Assembly (NCBI GenBank): GCA_031180665.1 | Contig: JAPSLP010000001.1 | Span: 124,001 to 188,000 of the forward strand | Length of the DNA: 64,000 nt | Direction: 5' to 3' | Source: Cupriavidus sp. | Lineage (GTDB): Bacteria; Pseudomonadota; Gammaproteobacteria; Burkholderiales; Burkholderiaceae | Shown here: positions 39,010 to 48,427 of the stretch, piece by piece | How positions within the stretch are numbered: the stretch's first letter is position 1 | Layout of the letters: every line of letters starts with the position of its first letter | Program-made: the position numbers and the translations under genes | The notes under the pieces: model-generated | The model's database searches: none | What the model was told of the DNA's origin: nothing | The model's input: only the letters and a program-made list of their open reading frames with translations

Positions 39010-41778
39010 TTATCCGAGCTTGGAGCGAGAGGCTTGAATCAGTTTGGCGATGGGATCCCAGGGCTTGTCTTCGCCGGGAGGGGGTAATTCGTACTCGACG
39101 CGCACGGCATTCGGCGGTACACCTTCGTGGCGGGCATGCCCCGCGGCATCGAGCTTGCCCGATATGATTTGGCCGTCCTCGAAGTGAATCTTGTAGGCTT
39201 GGCCTTCGAACGGCTCACCGTCAACATCGCGGTGATTGATCTCGATCCAGTGGTCGAGCGCGGTCGCGCCGGTGGGAAGCGCGGGGAGGCCGGCGGCACT
39301 GCCAGCCCCACCACTAAACGGATGCCCAGCCCCCTTGACCTCAAACATCCCCGGCGTCTCGAAGATAATCGCATTCCCCTCCAACCGAATCGCCGAATCC
39401 GCCCCATGCAGCACGACGGTGTTCTTCGCCAGAATCTCGACCGCCTCATTCGACGAAGTCACCACCACTTCCTTGTCCGCCAAAATGGACATCGCGCCGC
39501 CATGCGCCTGCACCGACAGCGGTCCATTGGCGGCAACGGCGTTCAAGCCATTGCGCTGCACGAACAGCGACACGCCTTGCGCGGCGGCCATCGCGATGGT
39601 CTTGCCGGCGGTCAACTGCCAGTCCGATTGCACGGTCCCATGCAGATGCCGCCCCGAATAGACCGCGGTGGTCTCTTGGCTGGCGACGGCGATGGAGGTC
39701 GGCGTCTCCGCCACCAACAGCGGCTCGGCAAAGCGCTCCACCGGCTTGCCGTCCGGCTGCCTGGCGTCCTGGCCGTTGACCGTGTCCGCGTAGTGCCCGT
39801 CCTGCTCGGGCTCGACCATGGTCAGCAGCGGCTCGAATAACGCGTTGGCGGCCAGGGGCAGGGCCGTCTGGGTCTGCGCCGCGGTCGACAGGCGGTCGGC
39901 GGTGCGTTGCGCACCCTTGAGCAGCGCGATCGCCTCGGCCATGTTCATCACGGTGCCGGTGGCACGAGGCCGGGCGGTGGTCGACAGCAGCAGACCCTGA
40001 CCGGCCCGCACCACTGCCCACGCGTCGCTGCGCAGTTCGGCGCCGGTGCCGCGCCACGGTCCCCGCTGCGCGTCCTGCGGACCTTGGGCGACCAGATAGC
40101 CGAGGTTCAGCTGGGTCTGCGCCGCGGAGCTGGCCAGCCGCATCCGCAGCCGGCCCTTGAAGTCGTCGACGACCCACTGGTTGTAGCCGTCGCCGCCCAG
40201 GCCGCGCGTGTGCCAGCCGGACAGCATGGAAGCGAGCGGCTTGTCGTCGTTGGCCCAGGGCGGGGTGTCCTGTTCGTTGTGCAGCTGCATCGCGGCCAGG
40301 GGCCGGTCGATGTCGCCGTCGAGGAAGGTCAGCAGCAGTTCGGTGCCGACGCGCGGCAGGTGGTGGGTGCCCCAGTTGGGACCGGCCATGGCGCCGGCGA
40401 CGCGCACCCACGCGGTGACTTGAGTCAGGTCATCCGAGCCGGGATCAGTGAACGCCGCGACCTGGCCCGCGGGGGCCGTCTGGTCCGCCGGCGCAGGTGC
40501 CCGCAGCCACGGAAAGCGAACCCGCACCCGATGATCGCGGTCGGTGTGCAAGGGCGTCTCGCCCTCGGCGATCACGATGGCGGTCTGGCCTTCGGGCGCG
40601 GTCGGCTTGGCGCGGAAGCGCGGTACGATCGGCGCGTCGGCCCGCACCGCTTCGAGCGTATTGCGATAGCCGCCGGCCTCGACCTCGGTGGTGCCGAGCA
40701 GTTTGGCGACATCGGCGCCGAGGTTGTTGGCCGCTTCGTGGCGCACCGACAGCGCAACAAATTCGTCACCGTCTGCGGCAAAGTGTTCGGTCAGGGCGAA
40801 GCGCTGTCCCGCGCCCAGCTGGCGGACGGTACCGGCACCGTCGAAGCGCACGAACGCGCCTTCTTCGGCCTGCATTCTCAGCTGCGCCGCACGGTTGGCG
40901 GTCGCCGCATCGGGATAGCGATAGGGGCCCTGGGCATCGAACGCTTCGAGGGTCGGCCATTCGCCGAGCACCGAAGCGGCATTGGCCTGCGCCGAAGCGG
41001 CGGTCAGCGTCTTGTAGTCCCACGACGAGACGGTGACGGCGTTGGGTCCGATGCTGTGCCGCGTGGACCAGACCGTCATCGTGTCCGACTCCTCGGTCAT
41101 GTCGGCGCGATGGAAGCGGATGTGCGATTGGGGGCAGGGCGGGCGTTCCGCATCGTTGTCGAACACCACCAGACGATGGCGGGCCTGGCTTCCCTCAGGC
41201 TTGTCGTCTTCGCCCTGCAGGTGTTCGAAGCGATAGGACAGGCCTTCCTCGGCCAGCAGCCGCTGCACGAAGTCGAAATCGCTCTCGCGATACTGGGCGC
41301 AGATCGAGCGGCGGCGCCGCGGTTGCGAGACGGTGAACTGGAAGTTGGCGGCCGGGTAGTCGCGGAAGACCTCTTCGACGATCTCCTGCGCGGACTTGTC
41401 CTGGTAGACGTAGCAGTCGACGCGGCCACGCAGGCGTTCTAGCCAAGGCGCGACGGTGAGCCGGTAACGCGCCAGCCCGCCGTCGCCGCCCATCGACGCG
41501 CAATCGACGACAAAGCCGTGCCAGGCGCGATAGCGGCCGTCGGCCAGCATCAGCCGCAGCGTGATCTCCTGGCGCGCCAGTTCGACCGAATCCAGATGCG
41601 CCGACGGAGACAGGCAGTCGATCTCGATGGCGAACGGCCGCGAAACCGCCTCGATCGCGGTAAAGCGCTCGACGATCAGGTTCGCATCGCGAAGCGGTGT
41701 GTCGAGCGCGATCTGCCGTGTGCCCTGGCCGAGCAGCGTGGCAAGTACGGCCGACGGCAGCGACGTGGTGGGCATCAT
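39010..41778 (-). CDS. vgrG: T6SS spike protein VgrG with transthyretin-like tail (copy 4)
   Basis: The 922-residue protein has gp27-like (about 25-370; QYRESDFDFVQRLLAEEGLSYRFEH), OB-fold (HLPRVGTELLLTFLDGDIDRPLA), DUF2345 (about 650-825) and a C-terminal transthyretin-like domain (about 840-905; IEINHRDVDGEPFEGQAYKI). Such domains in other VgrGs dock cargo. It is nearly identical to the broken VgrG3 up to EVKGAGHPF, after which the tails differ. The 504-residue effector follows 7 bp downstream and is the probable cargo. Two ATG codons in tandem (41778, 41775) are possible starts. The gene lies downstream of tssL in the same direction. Confidence 0.95.
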   Translation of the reverse strand: MMPTTSLPSAVLATLLGQGTRQIALDTPLRDANLIVERFTAIEAVSRPFAIEIDCLSPSAHLDSVELARQEITLRLMLADGRYRAWHGFVVDCASMGGDGGLARYRLTVAPWLERLRGRVDCYVYQDKSAQEIVEEVFRDYPAANFQFTVSQPRRRRSICAQYRESDFDFVQRLLAEEGLSYRFEHLQGEDDKPEGSQARHRLVVFDNDAERPPCPQSHIRFHRADMTEESDTMTVWSTRHSIGPNAVTVSSWDYKTLTAASAQANAASVLGEWPTLEAFDAQGPYRYPDAATANRAAQLRMQAEEGAFVRFDGAGTVRQLGAGQRFALTEHFAADGDEFVALSVRHEAANNLGADVAKLLGTTEVEAGGYRNTLEAVRADAPIVPRFRAKPTAPEGQTAIVIAEGETPLHTDRDHRVRVRFPWLRAPAPADQTAPAGQVAAFTDPGSDDLTQVTAWVRVAGAMAGPNWGTHHLPRVGTELLLTFLDGDIDRPLAAMQLHNEQDTPPWANDDKPLASMLSGWHTRGLGGDGYNQWVVDDFKGRLRMRLASSAAQTQLNLGYLVAQGPQDAQRGPWRGTGAELRSDAWAVVRAGQGLLLSTTARPRATGTVMNMAEAIALLKGAQRTADRLSTAAQTQTALPLAANALFEPLLTMVEPEQDGHYADTVNGQDARQPDGKPVERFAEPLLVAETPTSIAVASQETTAVYSGRHLHGTVQSDWQLTAGKTIAMAAAQGVSLFVQRNGLNAVAANGPLSVQAHGGAMSILADKEVVVTSSNEAVEILAKNTVVLHGADSAIRLEGNAIIFETPGMFEVKGAGHPFSGGAGSAAGLPALPTGATALDHWIEINHRDVDGEPFEGQAYKIHFEDGQIISGKLDAAGHARHEGVPPNAVRVEYELPPPGEDKPWDPIAKLIQASRSKLG

Positions 41779-41862
41779 GGCTACCTTGGCGAGGTGGTGG
41801 TTGGCGTCTGGCGTCGGGGCTTTGTCAGTGCGGCGCGAGCGGATGTTCGATCGACATCCGCC

Positions 41863-42654
41863 TTACGGCAGCGAAATCGTCAGATGCGAGAAGCGCGGCC
41901 CAAGCTTGATCACCTGCGAATACTCCTGCATCGCGTCGTTGGTCTGCTTGTTCAGCACCGACGACATGCCGAGGTAGCCGAGCAGCGCGATCAGCGCGAA
42001 CACCGCGCCGAAGATCCACAGCGGGGTCTCGCGCTTGAGCGTGTGCGCGATCTTGTCGGGCAGGGGCCAGTGCGGGGCGAACGGCGCGCGCTTGCCCTTG
42101 ATCGCGGCGATCTCGTCGCCGAGCCGCGCGGTCAGGTAGGAGAGCTTCTCCGGCCCTTCGAGGATGTATTTGCCGCGGAATCCCAGCAGCAGGCACATAT
42201 GGAAGACTTCCAGCGCCTGCAGGCGCGGTGCGCCCTGCGCGCGCAGTGCCTCGAGCTTGGTGAAGAAGGCCTCGCCGGCGAGCTGTTCGCCGAACAGCAC
42301 CAGTTGCAGCGGGCGGCGCTCCCAGTCGGCGCGGATCGCAAAGTCCGATGCGAGGATGGTCTCGTCGATGGCCGCGCAGAAGGCGTACTTGGCATCGAAG
42401 ACATCGTCGGCCGACACGTGCAGGCGTTTGGCGCCGCGGTCGAACTCGTCGAGAAAGCCGCGCACCTTGGCCAGGAAATTCTCGGCGCTGTCCGGCGGCT
42501 GGCCATTGCGCAGCAGGAACAGCATGAAGAAGCCGTCGTACAGCAGATCGAGCAGCGTGCGCGCGTGGCGCGAGGCGTCGCCCGAATCGGCGAAGGTGGT
42601 GGCCGCGCCGGCCGGGCTATCGCCAAACAGCGAGGGCATCGAAGTCGAGCTCAT
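41863..42654 (-). CDS. tssL: T6SS inner-membrane protein TssL (DotU)
   Basis: Connects the TssM/TssJ membrane complex to the baseplate. The 263-residue protein has the cytoplasmic DotU domain (about 30-190: LLDLLYDGFFMLFLLRNG, FCAAIDETILASDF, FHMCLLLGFRGKY). A single C-terminal membrane helix (about 212-234, LWIFGAVFALIALLGYLG) leaves a short periplasmic tail. No OmpA-like extension is present; the separate protein at 4671-5477 may fill that role. The start at 42654 overlaps the tssK stop by ATGA. Confidence 0.96.
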   Translation of the reverse strand: MSSTSMPSLFGDSPAGAATTFADSGDASRHARTLLDLLYDGFFMLFLLRNGQPPDSAENFLAKVRGFLDEFDRGAKRLHVSADDVFDAKYAFCAAIDETILASDFAIRADWERRPLQLVLFGEQLAGEAFFTKLEALRAQGAPRLQALEVFHMCLLLGFRGKYILEGPEKLSYLTARLGDEIAAIKGKRAPFAPHWPLPDKIAHTLKRETPLWIFGAVFALIALLGYLGMSSVLNKQTNDAMQEYSQVIKLGPRFSHLTISLP

Positions 42655-43997
42655 GAAGTCACCGCGATCAGTTCAAGTTGAAGTTCCCGGATACCGGCCG
42701 GCGTATAGATGGTGATCGTGCCCGCCTGCAGCATGCGTTCGTACAGCGGCCCACGTGCCTCGACGGCGAAATAGCAGGCGCCGGGGCGTACCGGAATGGC
42801 CGGCGGCACCTGCGGCGTATAGGTCAGCGGTACGCCTGGCATCGACGACAGCACCAGCTTGTCGACGTCGTCCGGCGCCCCGACCTTGAAGCGCGCAGGA
42901 ATCGCATCGACCAGTTCGACGGTCGGCATATCGGCCGAGACGGACAGGTAGAAGCGGGTCTTGTCGTCGATCTTGCCGGAGTCCAGTCGGCCCAGATGGA
43001 AGGATGGCCGAGATTCGTCCAGCGCGATGGCGAAATAGCGCGTGGAAATGACGGTATCGAGCAGCTCGCGCACCATCGTGTCGAGTTGCGCGAAGACCTT
43101 GCCCGGATTGCCATGGTCGTAGACCGGCAGATCGGCCAGCGCGTACGACTTGGAGAAGGTCATCAAGGCGCCGGCAAGCCGCAGCAATTCCTGGAACAGC
43201 CGCTCGGGATGGACCTCGGGATGGTGGTACAGGTGCGAGAGCGCGGCGAACGAGGCATTGGCGGTATGCAGCAGCCAGAACGAGGCAATATCGCCGGAGC
43301 GGAATTCGATGATGTTCTTGGTCGGCTCGCGATGAAAGCCGTACAACGCATTGACCTTGGCCTGCAGGGCATCGAGCAGCCGGCGCAGCCGTTGGTACAG
43401 CACCGCCGAGGCATTGATCGCCAGGCTCGGCGCCACGAAGTTCTCGTCCAGTTCGAAGCCGCCGGTGGCGGTGCGGCGCACGCGGACGATCGGCAGCGAA
43501 ATATATTGGTCGCGCGGCTCGGAATCGGCGATCAGCTTGACCGCTTTTTTCAGATAGGTAATGGATGCCGGTTCGGCCTCGGTAAAGAGGTCGGCGGTAT
43601 CGCGCTGCTGGCCGACGAAGCGGGAAGAGGGCGAGCCTTCGCTGGCCTCGCGGTAATTGCCGCCGAAATCGCGCAGCGGATAGAGCGCGAGATGAAAGGT
43701 CGATTCGGAAACGCCGGCCGGCAGGTTGGCCAGGGCGAGCGGCGCCGGCAATTCGTCCGATTGCGGCGCGCAATACCATTCGCCATCGGGAAAGAACAGC
43801 GACAGTTCGCTGATGCGCAGCATGCCGCTGGCGAGCGCGTCGGTATCGAAGCGGGCATGACGCACCCCCCAGGCGTAGGGTTGGATCGCCTGCGCGGTCG
43901 CGTGCAGGCGCGCCTCGTGATAGGCGTCCTGCTGCTGGAAATGCTGTGGGCGAAGGAATAGCCCTTCGCCCCAGAGGATCTTGGCGGAATCACTCAC
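42651..43997 (-). CDS. tssK: T6SS baseplate protein TssK
   Basis: Trimeric adaptor linking the baseplate to the membrane complex. The 448 residues start SDSAKILWGEGLFLRPQHFQ, the well-conserved family beginning, and have the typical length. The C-terminal receptor-binding part carries VPLTYTPQVPPAIPVRPG and ends LELIAVTS. It lies between tssJ (71 bp upstream) and tssL (overlapping), a classic tssJKL order. Confidence 0.96.
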   Translation of the reverse strand: MSDSAKILWGEGLFLRPQHFQQQDAYHEARLHATAQAIQPYAWGVRHARFDTDALASGMLRISELSLFFPDGEWYCAPQSDELPAPLALANLPAGVSESTFHLALYPLRDFGGNYREASEGSPSSRFVGQQRDTADLFTEAEPASITYLKKAVKLIADSEPRDQYISLPIVRVRRTATGGFELDENFVAPSLAINASAVLYQRLRRLLDALQAKVNALYGFHREPTKNIIEFRSGDIASFWLLHTANASFAALSHLYHHPEVHPERLFQELLRLAGALMTFSKSYALADLPVYDHGNPGKVFAQLDTMVRELLDTVISTRYFAIALDESRPSFHLGRLDSGKIDDKTRFYLSVSADMPTVELVDAIPARFKVGAPDDVDKLVLSSMPGVPLTYTPQVPPAIPVRPGACYFAVEARGPLYERMLQAGTITIYTPAGIRELQLELIAVTS

Positions 43998-44068
43998 AAT
44001 TAGCCCTGTTGTCTGTCTTTTCCGATCGGCCAGGCGGCCGGCAATGGATCGCCATCATCGCTGCGGTC

Positions 44069-44698
44069 TCACGCCCGGCAACTGGTCGGCGACAGCAGGT
44101 TCAACGAGGACCGCGGCACGCCATCGGTGGGTGTCAGCGGTTCGCCCGCCGTCAGCGTCATGGCGCAGGCGTGCAGGCCGATCGTGATACCGGACTTCTC
44201 TCCCTTTGCTGCATCGAAGGCGAATTTCCAGCGCTGCGGCGCCGGACTGCGGAACAAGGCGACCACTCCGATCGCGCCCGCCTCGCGCGAGACTTTTTCC
44301 GTCACGTCATAACGCTGGCCGGGAATCAGCGTGATTTCCCGGACGTTGACCAATTCGGAGCCGAGTACCTGTTTTTCGCGTGCCGGATCGACAAAGGCGT
44401 CGAAGGGCGCCTGCATAAAGGCAGTCGATTCCTTTAAGGTGTAAACCCGCACTACCAATGCCGCTGCGCGATTGTCGGTGGCGGCATTCAGGTTATTCCC
44501 GGCATAAAGCCGCAATGGTACCTGCCGCGGGGGCTTCTGCGCATCCGGTACGTTGGTAGGCTTGATTCCCAGCGCTTCCAGCGCTCCACCGGCCGCGCCG
44601 GCCAGCACCTGCGTACCAACGGAGCATGACGCCAGCGTGACGACGGCCAGCCCGGCGAGCCCGATCCGCAGAGATAAAAAGAATTGTAAAAAAGTCAT
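44069..44698 (-). CDS. tssJ: T6SS outer-membrane lipoprotein TssJ
   Basis: Anchors TssM to the outer membrane. The 209-residue protein has a lipoprotein signal MTFLQFFLSLRIGLAGLAVV ending in LASC (Cys25). The TssJ beta-sandwich follows (VPLRLYAGNNLNA, ALVVRVYTLKESTAFMQAPFDAF, VREITLIPGQRYDV, AIGVVALFRSP). The ATG at 44698 gives a compact signal; the frame remains open to 44821 but the extra residues do not look like a signal. First gene of the minus-strand tssJ-tssK-tssL-vgrG4 group. Confidence 0.94.
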   Translation of the reverse strand: MTFLQFFLSLRIGLAGLAVVTLASCSVGTQVLAGAAGGALEALGIKPTNVPDAQKPPRQVPLRLYAGNNLNAATDNRAAALVVRVYTLKESTAFMQAPFDAFVDPAREKQVLGSELVNVREITLIPGQRYDVTEKVSREAGAIGVVALFRSPAPQRWKFAFDAAKGEKSGITIGLHACAMTLTAGEPLTPTDGVPRSSLNLLSPTSCRA

Positions 44699-45001
44699 AC
44701 AAATCGGATTCTTCTTATTGGTTTGTGCTAATGGATGCGCGACCCTGAGGCCTGGTTGCGACGTCATGAAATGGCTTGCACAACGATTTATTGCCACATG
44801 AAAACCAGAGTTCGGTTTCATTTAATTCACTGTTTGGAACCTACCCTCGGTATGGTTGTCAGCGGCGACGCGCAGAGTGTACTATTGCGCGCCGATTGGG
44901 CCAATATTGCTTACCAATCTATTACTCCGCTTTGTTTTTTTCCACGGCGGAGACGGCATTGAACAATACGTCAACAACAAAGCCACGCGACGGTCAGAGC
45001 C
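44699..45001. promoter_or_regulatory. Divergent intergenic region between tssJ and the TPR-lipoprotein/tssBC operon
   Basis: These 303 bases between two divergent operons are more AT-rich than their flanks and should hold promoters for both directions. No convincing sigma-70 or sigma-54 box pair stands out; TTGGGC, 18 bases, TATTAC on the plus strand around 44898-44927 is a weak candidate. No small gene is supported. Confidence 0.45.
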
Positions 45002-45634
45002 ATGATCCCATTTCGTTTTTCACGATCTTTTGCAATTGCCATTGGTGCCGCCGCATTGTTTTCCGGTTGCGCCTCCACGGGAAGCACCTCGGGTCCGCAA
45101 TCGGAAGAGGCATTCACGCAGAGCATGGCGCAGGCCGACGCGGCATTGAAGGGCGGCCAGCGTGAACAGGCGGTGAGCCTGTACGAAGAGATCGCGAAGA
45201 CGAATCCCGCACGTCAGGAGCCGTGGTCGCAGATCGCGCAGATCCAGTACGCCGACGAAAAGTATCCGCAGGCGATCCTGGCCGCCGAAGAGGCGCTGCA
45301 GCGGGACAGCAACGATCGCAAGGCCAAGAGCATCCTGGCCGTCAGCGGCCTGCGCGTGGCGCGCCGCTCGGTGATGGAACTGCGTGACGACAGCGCGCTG
45401 GCAGGGGACGTGCGCACCGACGCGCAGGTCCTGGCCAAGATGCTGCGCGAAACGCTCGGCGAGCAGGTGCTGTTCCCCGAGGAGAAGGCCAAGCCGCCGG
45501 TGCGCAAGCGTCCGGTCGCGCGTCCGGCGCCGCGCGCCAAGGCCGCTCCCGCCGAGCACGCCGCGCCCGCCGCTGCACCGGCCTCGGCCAATGCCGGCAG
45601 CGGTTCCGCCGATCCGTTCGGCGCGCTGCGCTGA
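45002..45634 (+). CDS. T6SS-associated TPR lipoprotein
   Basis: The 210-residue predicted lipoprotein has signal MIPFRFSRSFAIAIGAAALF with lipobox FSGC (Cys23). A TPR-like helical region (about 35-125: ALKGGQREQAVSLYEEIAKTNP, AILAAEEALQRDSNDRKAKSI) follows, then a Pro/Ala/Lys-rich disordered tail. It heads the plus-strand tssB-tssH operon, 72 bp before tssB. Comparable TPR lipoproteins occur in other Burkholderiales T6SS clusters, where they are thought to help the envelope complex; the exact role here is not known. Confidence 0.85.
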   Translation: MIPFRFSRSFAIAIGAAALFSGCASTGSTSGPQSEEAFTQSMAQADAALKGGQREQAVSLYEEIAKTNPARQEPWSQIAQIQYADEKYPQAILAAEEALQRDSNDRKAKSILAVSGLRVARRSVMELRDDSALAGDVRTDAQVLAKMLRETLGEQVLFPEEKAKPPVRKRPVARPAPRAKAAPAEHAAPAAAPASANAGSGSADPFGALR

Positions 45635-45706
45635 TCGACGGTCCGGCGGCAACGTCCCGACCTCCCGACCTCCCGAAAACACGACCGGAACAACCGGAGA
45701 ATCCGC

Positions 45707-46228
45707 ATGGCCAAGAAGGAAAGCGTGCAAAAGCGTCTGCAGAAGGTGCGTCCGCCCCGGGTGCAGCTCACCTATGACGTCGAGAAAGGTGACGCCATCG
45801 AGCAGAAGGAATTGCCCTTCGTCGTCGGCGTGGTGGCGGACCTGTCCGGCCAGTCCGAAGTTGCGTTGCCGAAGCTGCGCGATCGCAAGTTTGTCAGTAT
45901 CGACCGGGACAATTTCGACGACGTGATGTCGGCGGTCGAGCCGCGGGCGGCCTTCCAGGTACCCAACAAGCTGTCGGAGGACGGCGGCAAGTTTGGCGTC
46001 GACCTGAAATTCCGCTCGCTCGACGACTTCAGCCCGGAAGCCGTGGTCGACCAGATCGAGCCGCTGCGCAAGCTGCTGGAAGCCCGTTCGAAGCTGGCCG
46101 ACCTGCGCAACAAGCTCGCCGGTAACGACAAGCTCGAAGATCTGCTTAGCGAAGTGCTGACCAATACCGAGAAACTGCAGCAGCTCGGCCATGGCGGCAA
46201 TGAACCGAAGGGTGGTCAGGATGCCTGA
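45707..46228 (+). CDS. tssB: T6SS sheath small subunit TssB (VipA)
   Basis: Forms the contractile sheath with TssC in the cytoplasm. The 173-residue protein carries the family start SVQKRLQKVRPPRVQLTYDVE, the conserved LPFVVGVVADLSG and the SLDDFSPEAVVDQI segment. Typical length. Its last 8 bases overlap the tssC start, which indicates coupled translation and matched output of the two sheath proteins. Confidence 0.97.
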   Translation: MAKKESVQKRLQKVRPPRVQLTYDVEKGDAIEQKELPFVVGVVADLSGQSEVALPKLRDRKFVSIDRDNFDDVMSAVEPRAAFQVPNKLSEDGGKFGVDLKFRSLDDFSPEAVVDQIEPLRKLLEARSKLADLRNKLAGNDKLEDLLSEVLTNTEKLQQLGHGGNEPKGGQDA

Positions 46229-47708
46229 GACTCAAGCCGCAGTTGCCGCGCAGGCGGCGCCCGTCGCCAATGCCAGCCTGCTCGACGAGATCGTCGAGCA
46301 GAGCCGCGTCGCCAAGTCCGACGCCGAACACGCGCGCGCCAAGGACATCATCGGCGAGCTGGTCAAGGAAGTGCTGGACGGCACCGTGGTGGTGTCGGAC
46401 AACCTGTCGGCCACGCTCGATGCCCGCGTGGCCGAGCTGGACCGGCTGATCTCGGCGCAGCTGAGCGCCGTGATGCACGCTCCGGAGTTCCAGAAGCTGG
46501 AGAGCACGTGGCGCGGCATGTCGTACCTGGTCAAGGAAACGCAGACCGGCACGATGATCAAGATCAAGGCGCTGAACGCGACCAAGCGCGACCTGGTGCG
46601 CGACTTCAAGACCGCGATCGATTTCGACCAGAGCGCGCTGTTCAAGAAGGTCTACGAGGAAGAGTTCGGCACCTTCGGCGGCGCACCGTTCGGCGCGCTG
46701 ATCGGCGACTATGAAATCACGCGCCAGCCGGAAGACATCTATTTCATCGAGCAGATGTCGCATGTCGCCTCGGCCGCGCACGCCCCGTTCATCGCCTCTG
46801 CCTCGCCGGAGCTGTTCGGCCTGGAGTCGTTCGCCGACCTGGGCAAGCCGCGCGACCTGGCCAAGGTGTTCGACACGGTCGAATACGCGAAGTGGAAGTC
46901 GTTCCGCGAATCCGAAGATTCGCGCTATGTCGGCCTGACGATGCCGCGCTTCCTCGGCCGCCTGCCGTACAACCCGAAGGACGGCACCACGGTCGAGGGC
47001 TTCAACTTCGTCGAGGACGTCGACGGCACCGACCACAGCAAGTACCTGTGGTGCAACGCCGCCTGGGCGTTCGGCGCCCGTCTGACCGCCGCGTTCGAGG
47101 ATTTCGGCTGGTGCGCGGCGATCCGCGGCGTCGAGGGCGGCGGCCTGGTGGAAGACCTGCCGACCCACACCTTCAAGACCGACGACGGCGAGATCGCGCT
47201 CAAGTGTCCGACCGAGATCGCGATCACGGACCGCCGCGAGAAGGAGCTCAGCGACCTGGGCTTCATCCCGCTGGTCCATTGCAAGAATTCCGACTACGCG
47301 GCGTTCTTTGCCGCGCAATCGGTGCAGAAGCCGAAGAAGTACAACACCGACAGCGCCAACGCCAACGCGGTGCTGTCGGCCCAGCTGCAGTACATCTTCT
47401 CGGTCTCGCGCGTTGCGCATTACCTGAAGGCCATGATGCGCGACAAGATCGGCAGCTTCGCATCGGCCCAGAACGTCGAAAGCTTCCTGAACCGTTGGAT
47501 CTCGCAATATGTTCTGCTGGACGACAACGCCAGCCAGGAACAGAAGGCGCAGTTCCCGCTGCGCGAAGCGTCGATCCAGGTTTCCGAAATCCCGGGCAAG
47601 CCCGGCGCTTACCGTTCGGTAGCCTTCCTGCGCCCACATTTCCAACTCGACGAGCTGTCGATCTCGCTGCGTCTGGTCGCCGACCTGCCGCAGGCCGCCA
47701 ACTCGTAA
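46221..47708 (+). CDS. tssC: T6SS sheath large subunit TssC (VipB)
   Basis: The 495-residue sheath protein has the hallmark segments FQKLESTWRGMSYLVKET, FGALIGDYEI, MPRFLGRLPY, the Trp-rich FNFVEDVDGTDHSKYLWCN and C-terminal LRPHFQLDELSISLRLVADLP. The ATG at 46221 (MPETQAAVAAQ) was chosen: it overlaps the tssB stop by 8 bases, while the earlier start at 46191 lies deeper inside tssB. Same operon as tssB and hcp. Confidence 0.97.
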   Translation: MPETQAAVAAQAAPVANASLLDEIVEQSRVAKSDAEHARAKDIIGELVKEVLDGTVVVSDNLSATLDARVAELDRLISAQLSAVMHAPEFQKLESTWRGMSYLVKETQTGTMIKIKALNATKRDLVRDFKTAIDFDQSALFKKVYEEEFGTFGGAPFGALIGDYEITRQPEDIYFIEQMSHVASAAHAPFIASASPELFGLESFADLGKPRDLAKVFDTVEYAKWKSFRESEDSRYVGLTMPRFLGRLPYNPKDGTTVEGFNFVEDVDGTDHSKYLWCNAAWAFGARLTAAFEDFGWCAAIRGVEGGGLVEDLPTHTFKTDDGEIALKCPTEIAITDRREKELSDLGFIPLVHCKNSDYAAFFAAQSVQKPKKYNTDSANANAVLSAQLQYIFSVSRVAHYLKAMMRDKIGSFASAQNVESFLNRWISQYVLLDDNASQEQKAQFPLREASIQVSEIPGKPGAYRSVAFLRPHFQLDELSISLRLVADLPQAANS

Positions 47709-47805
47709 CCGGTTGCCGTCGGGCACCGGCGCTGCACCGGTGCGCGACGGTCGAGGCAGCAGTACTTACTAGGCGAAACAATGCCACTATCTCAACGAGG
47801 GTCTC

Positions 47806-48309
47806 ATGAAGGATATCTACGTCAAGTTCGGTAATCCCGCCATCAAAGGGGAATCCCAGGACAAGGACCACAAGGACTGGATCGAAGTCCTCAGCTGGGA
47901 GCACAACATCAAGCAGCCGCGTTCGGCGACCGCTTCGACCGCGGGCGGCCACACCGCCGAGCGCTGCGAGCACGGCGAGATGATCTTTACCAAGGACATG
48001 GACGTGGTGAGCCCGCTGCTGTATCAGCACGCGTCGGGCGGCACGACCTTCGACGAGGTCACGATCGACTTCATGCGCGCGGACGGCGAAGGCAAGCGCG
48101 TCAAGTATCTGGAAATCAAGCTGAAGAACGCGATCCTGGGCGCGGTGGATGCGAAGGTCGCCGCCGAAGGCCTGCCGACCGACAAGTTCTCGCTGAAGTA
48201 CGCCGCGGTGCAGTGGAAGTACACCCAGCAGAAGATCGGCGGCAACCAGGGCGGCAACTCGCAGGGCGCCTGGAGCCTGACCAAGAACGACAAGACCTAC
48301 TCGGTCTGA
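47806..48309 (+). CDS. hcp: T6SS tube protein Hcp (TssD)
   Basis: Hexameric ring that stacks into the ejected tube and is secreted. The 167-residue protein has the Hcp fold signatures IYVKFGNPAIKGESQD, WIEVLSWEHNI, GEMIFTKDMDVVSPLLYQH and the KYAAVQWKYTQQ strand. Typical length, no C-terminal toxin extension. It lies 97 bp after tssC. Confidence 0.97.
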   Translation: MKDIYVKFGNPAIKGESQDKDHKDWIEVLSWEHNIKQPRSATASTAGGHTAERCEHGEMIFTKDMDVVSPLLYQHASGGTTFDEVTIDFMRADGEGKRVKYLEIKLKNAILGAVDAKVAAEGLPTDKFSLKYAAVQWKYTQQKIGGNQGGNSQGAWSLTKNDKTYSV

Positions 48310-48323
48310 TGCCGTTCCGGACA

Positions 48324-48353
48324 GGCCGATGATGGCCGATGATGGCCGATGAT
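48324..48353. repeat. Three tandem copies of a 10-bp unit between hcp and tssE
   Basis: GGCCGATGAT is repeated three times perfectly (48324-48333, 48334-48343, 48344-48353) in the 118-bp gap after hcp. It could be a slippage product or affect expression balance between the abundant Hcp and the baseplate genes; no terminator is visible. Confidence 0.85.
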
Positions 48354-48427
48354 CGCTTGATGCGGATGCCGGCATCCTGGCGATTCGCCGCGACAGCGTG
48401 CGCGTCGCCCGGGTGCCGGCGCTTGCC

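Noticed and set aside
44699-45001. A sigma-54 promoter in the divergent region (TGGC...TTGC near 44771)
   Set aside because: The spacing between the GG and GC elements does not fit the -24/-12 rule.
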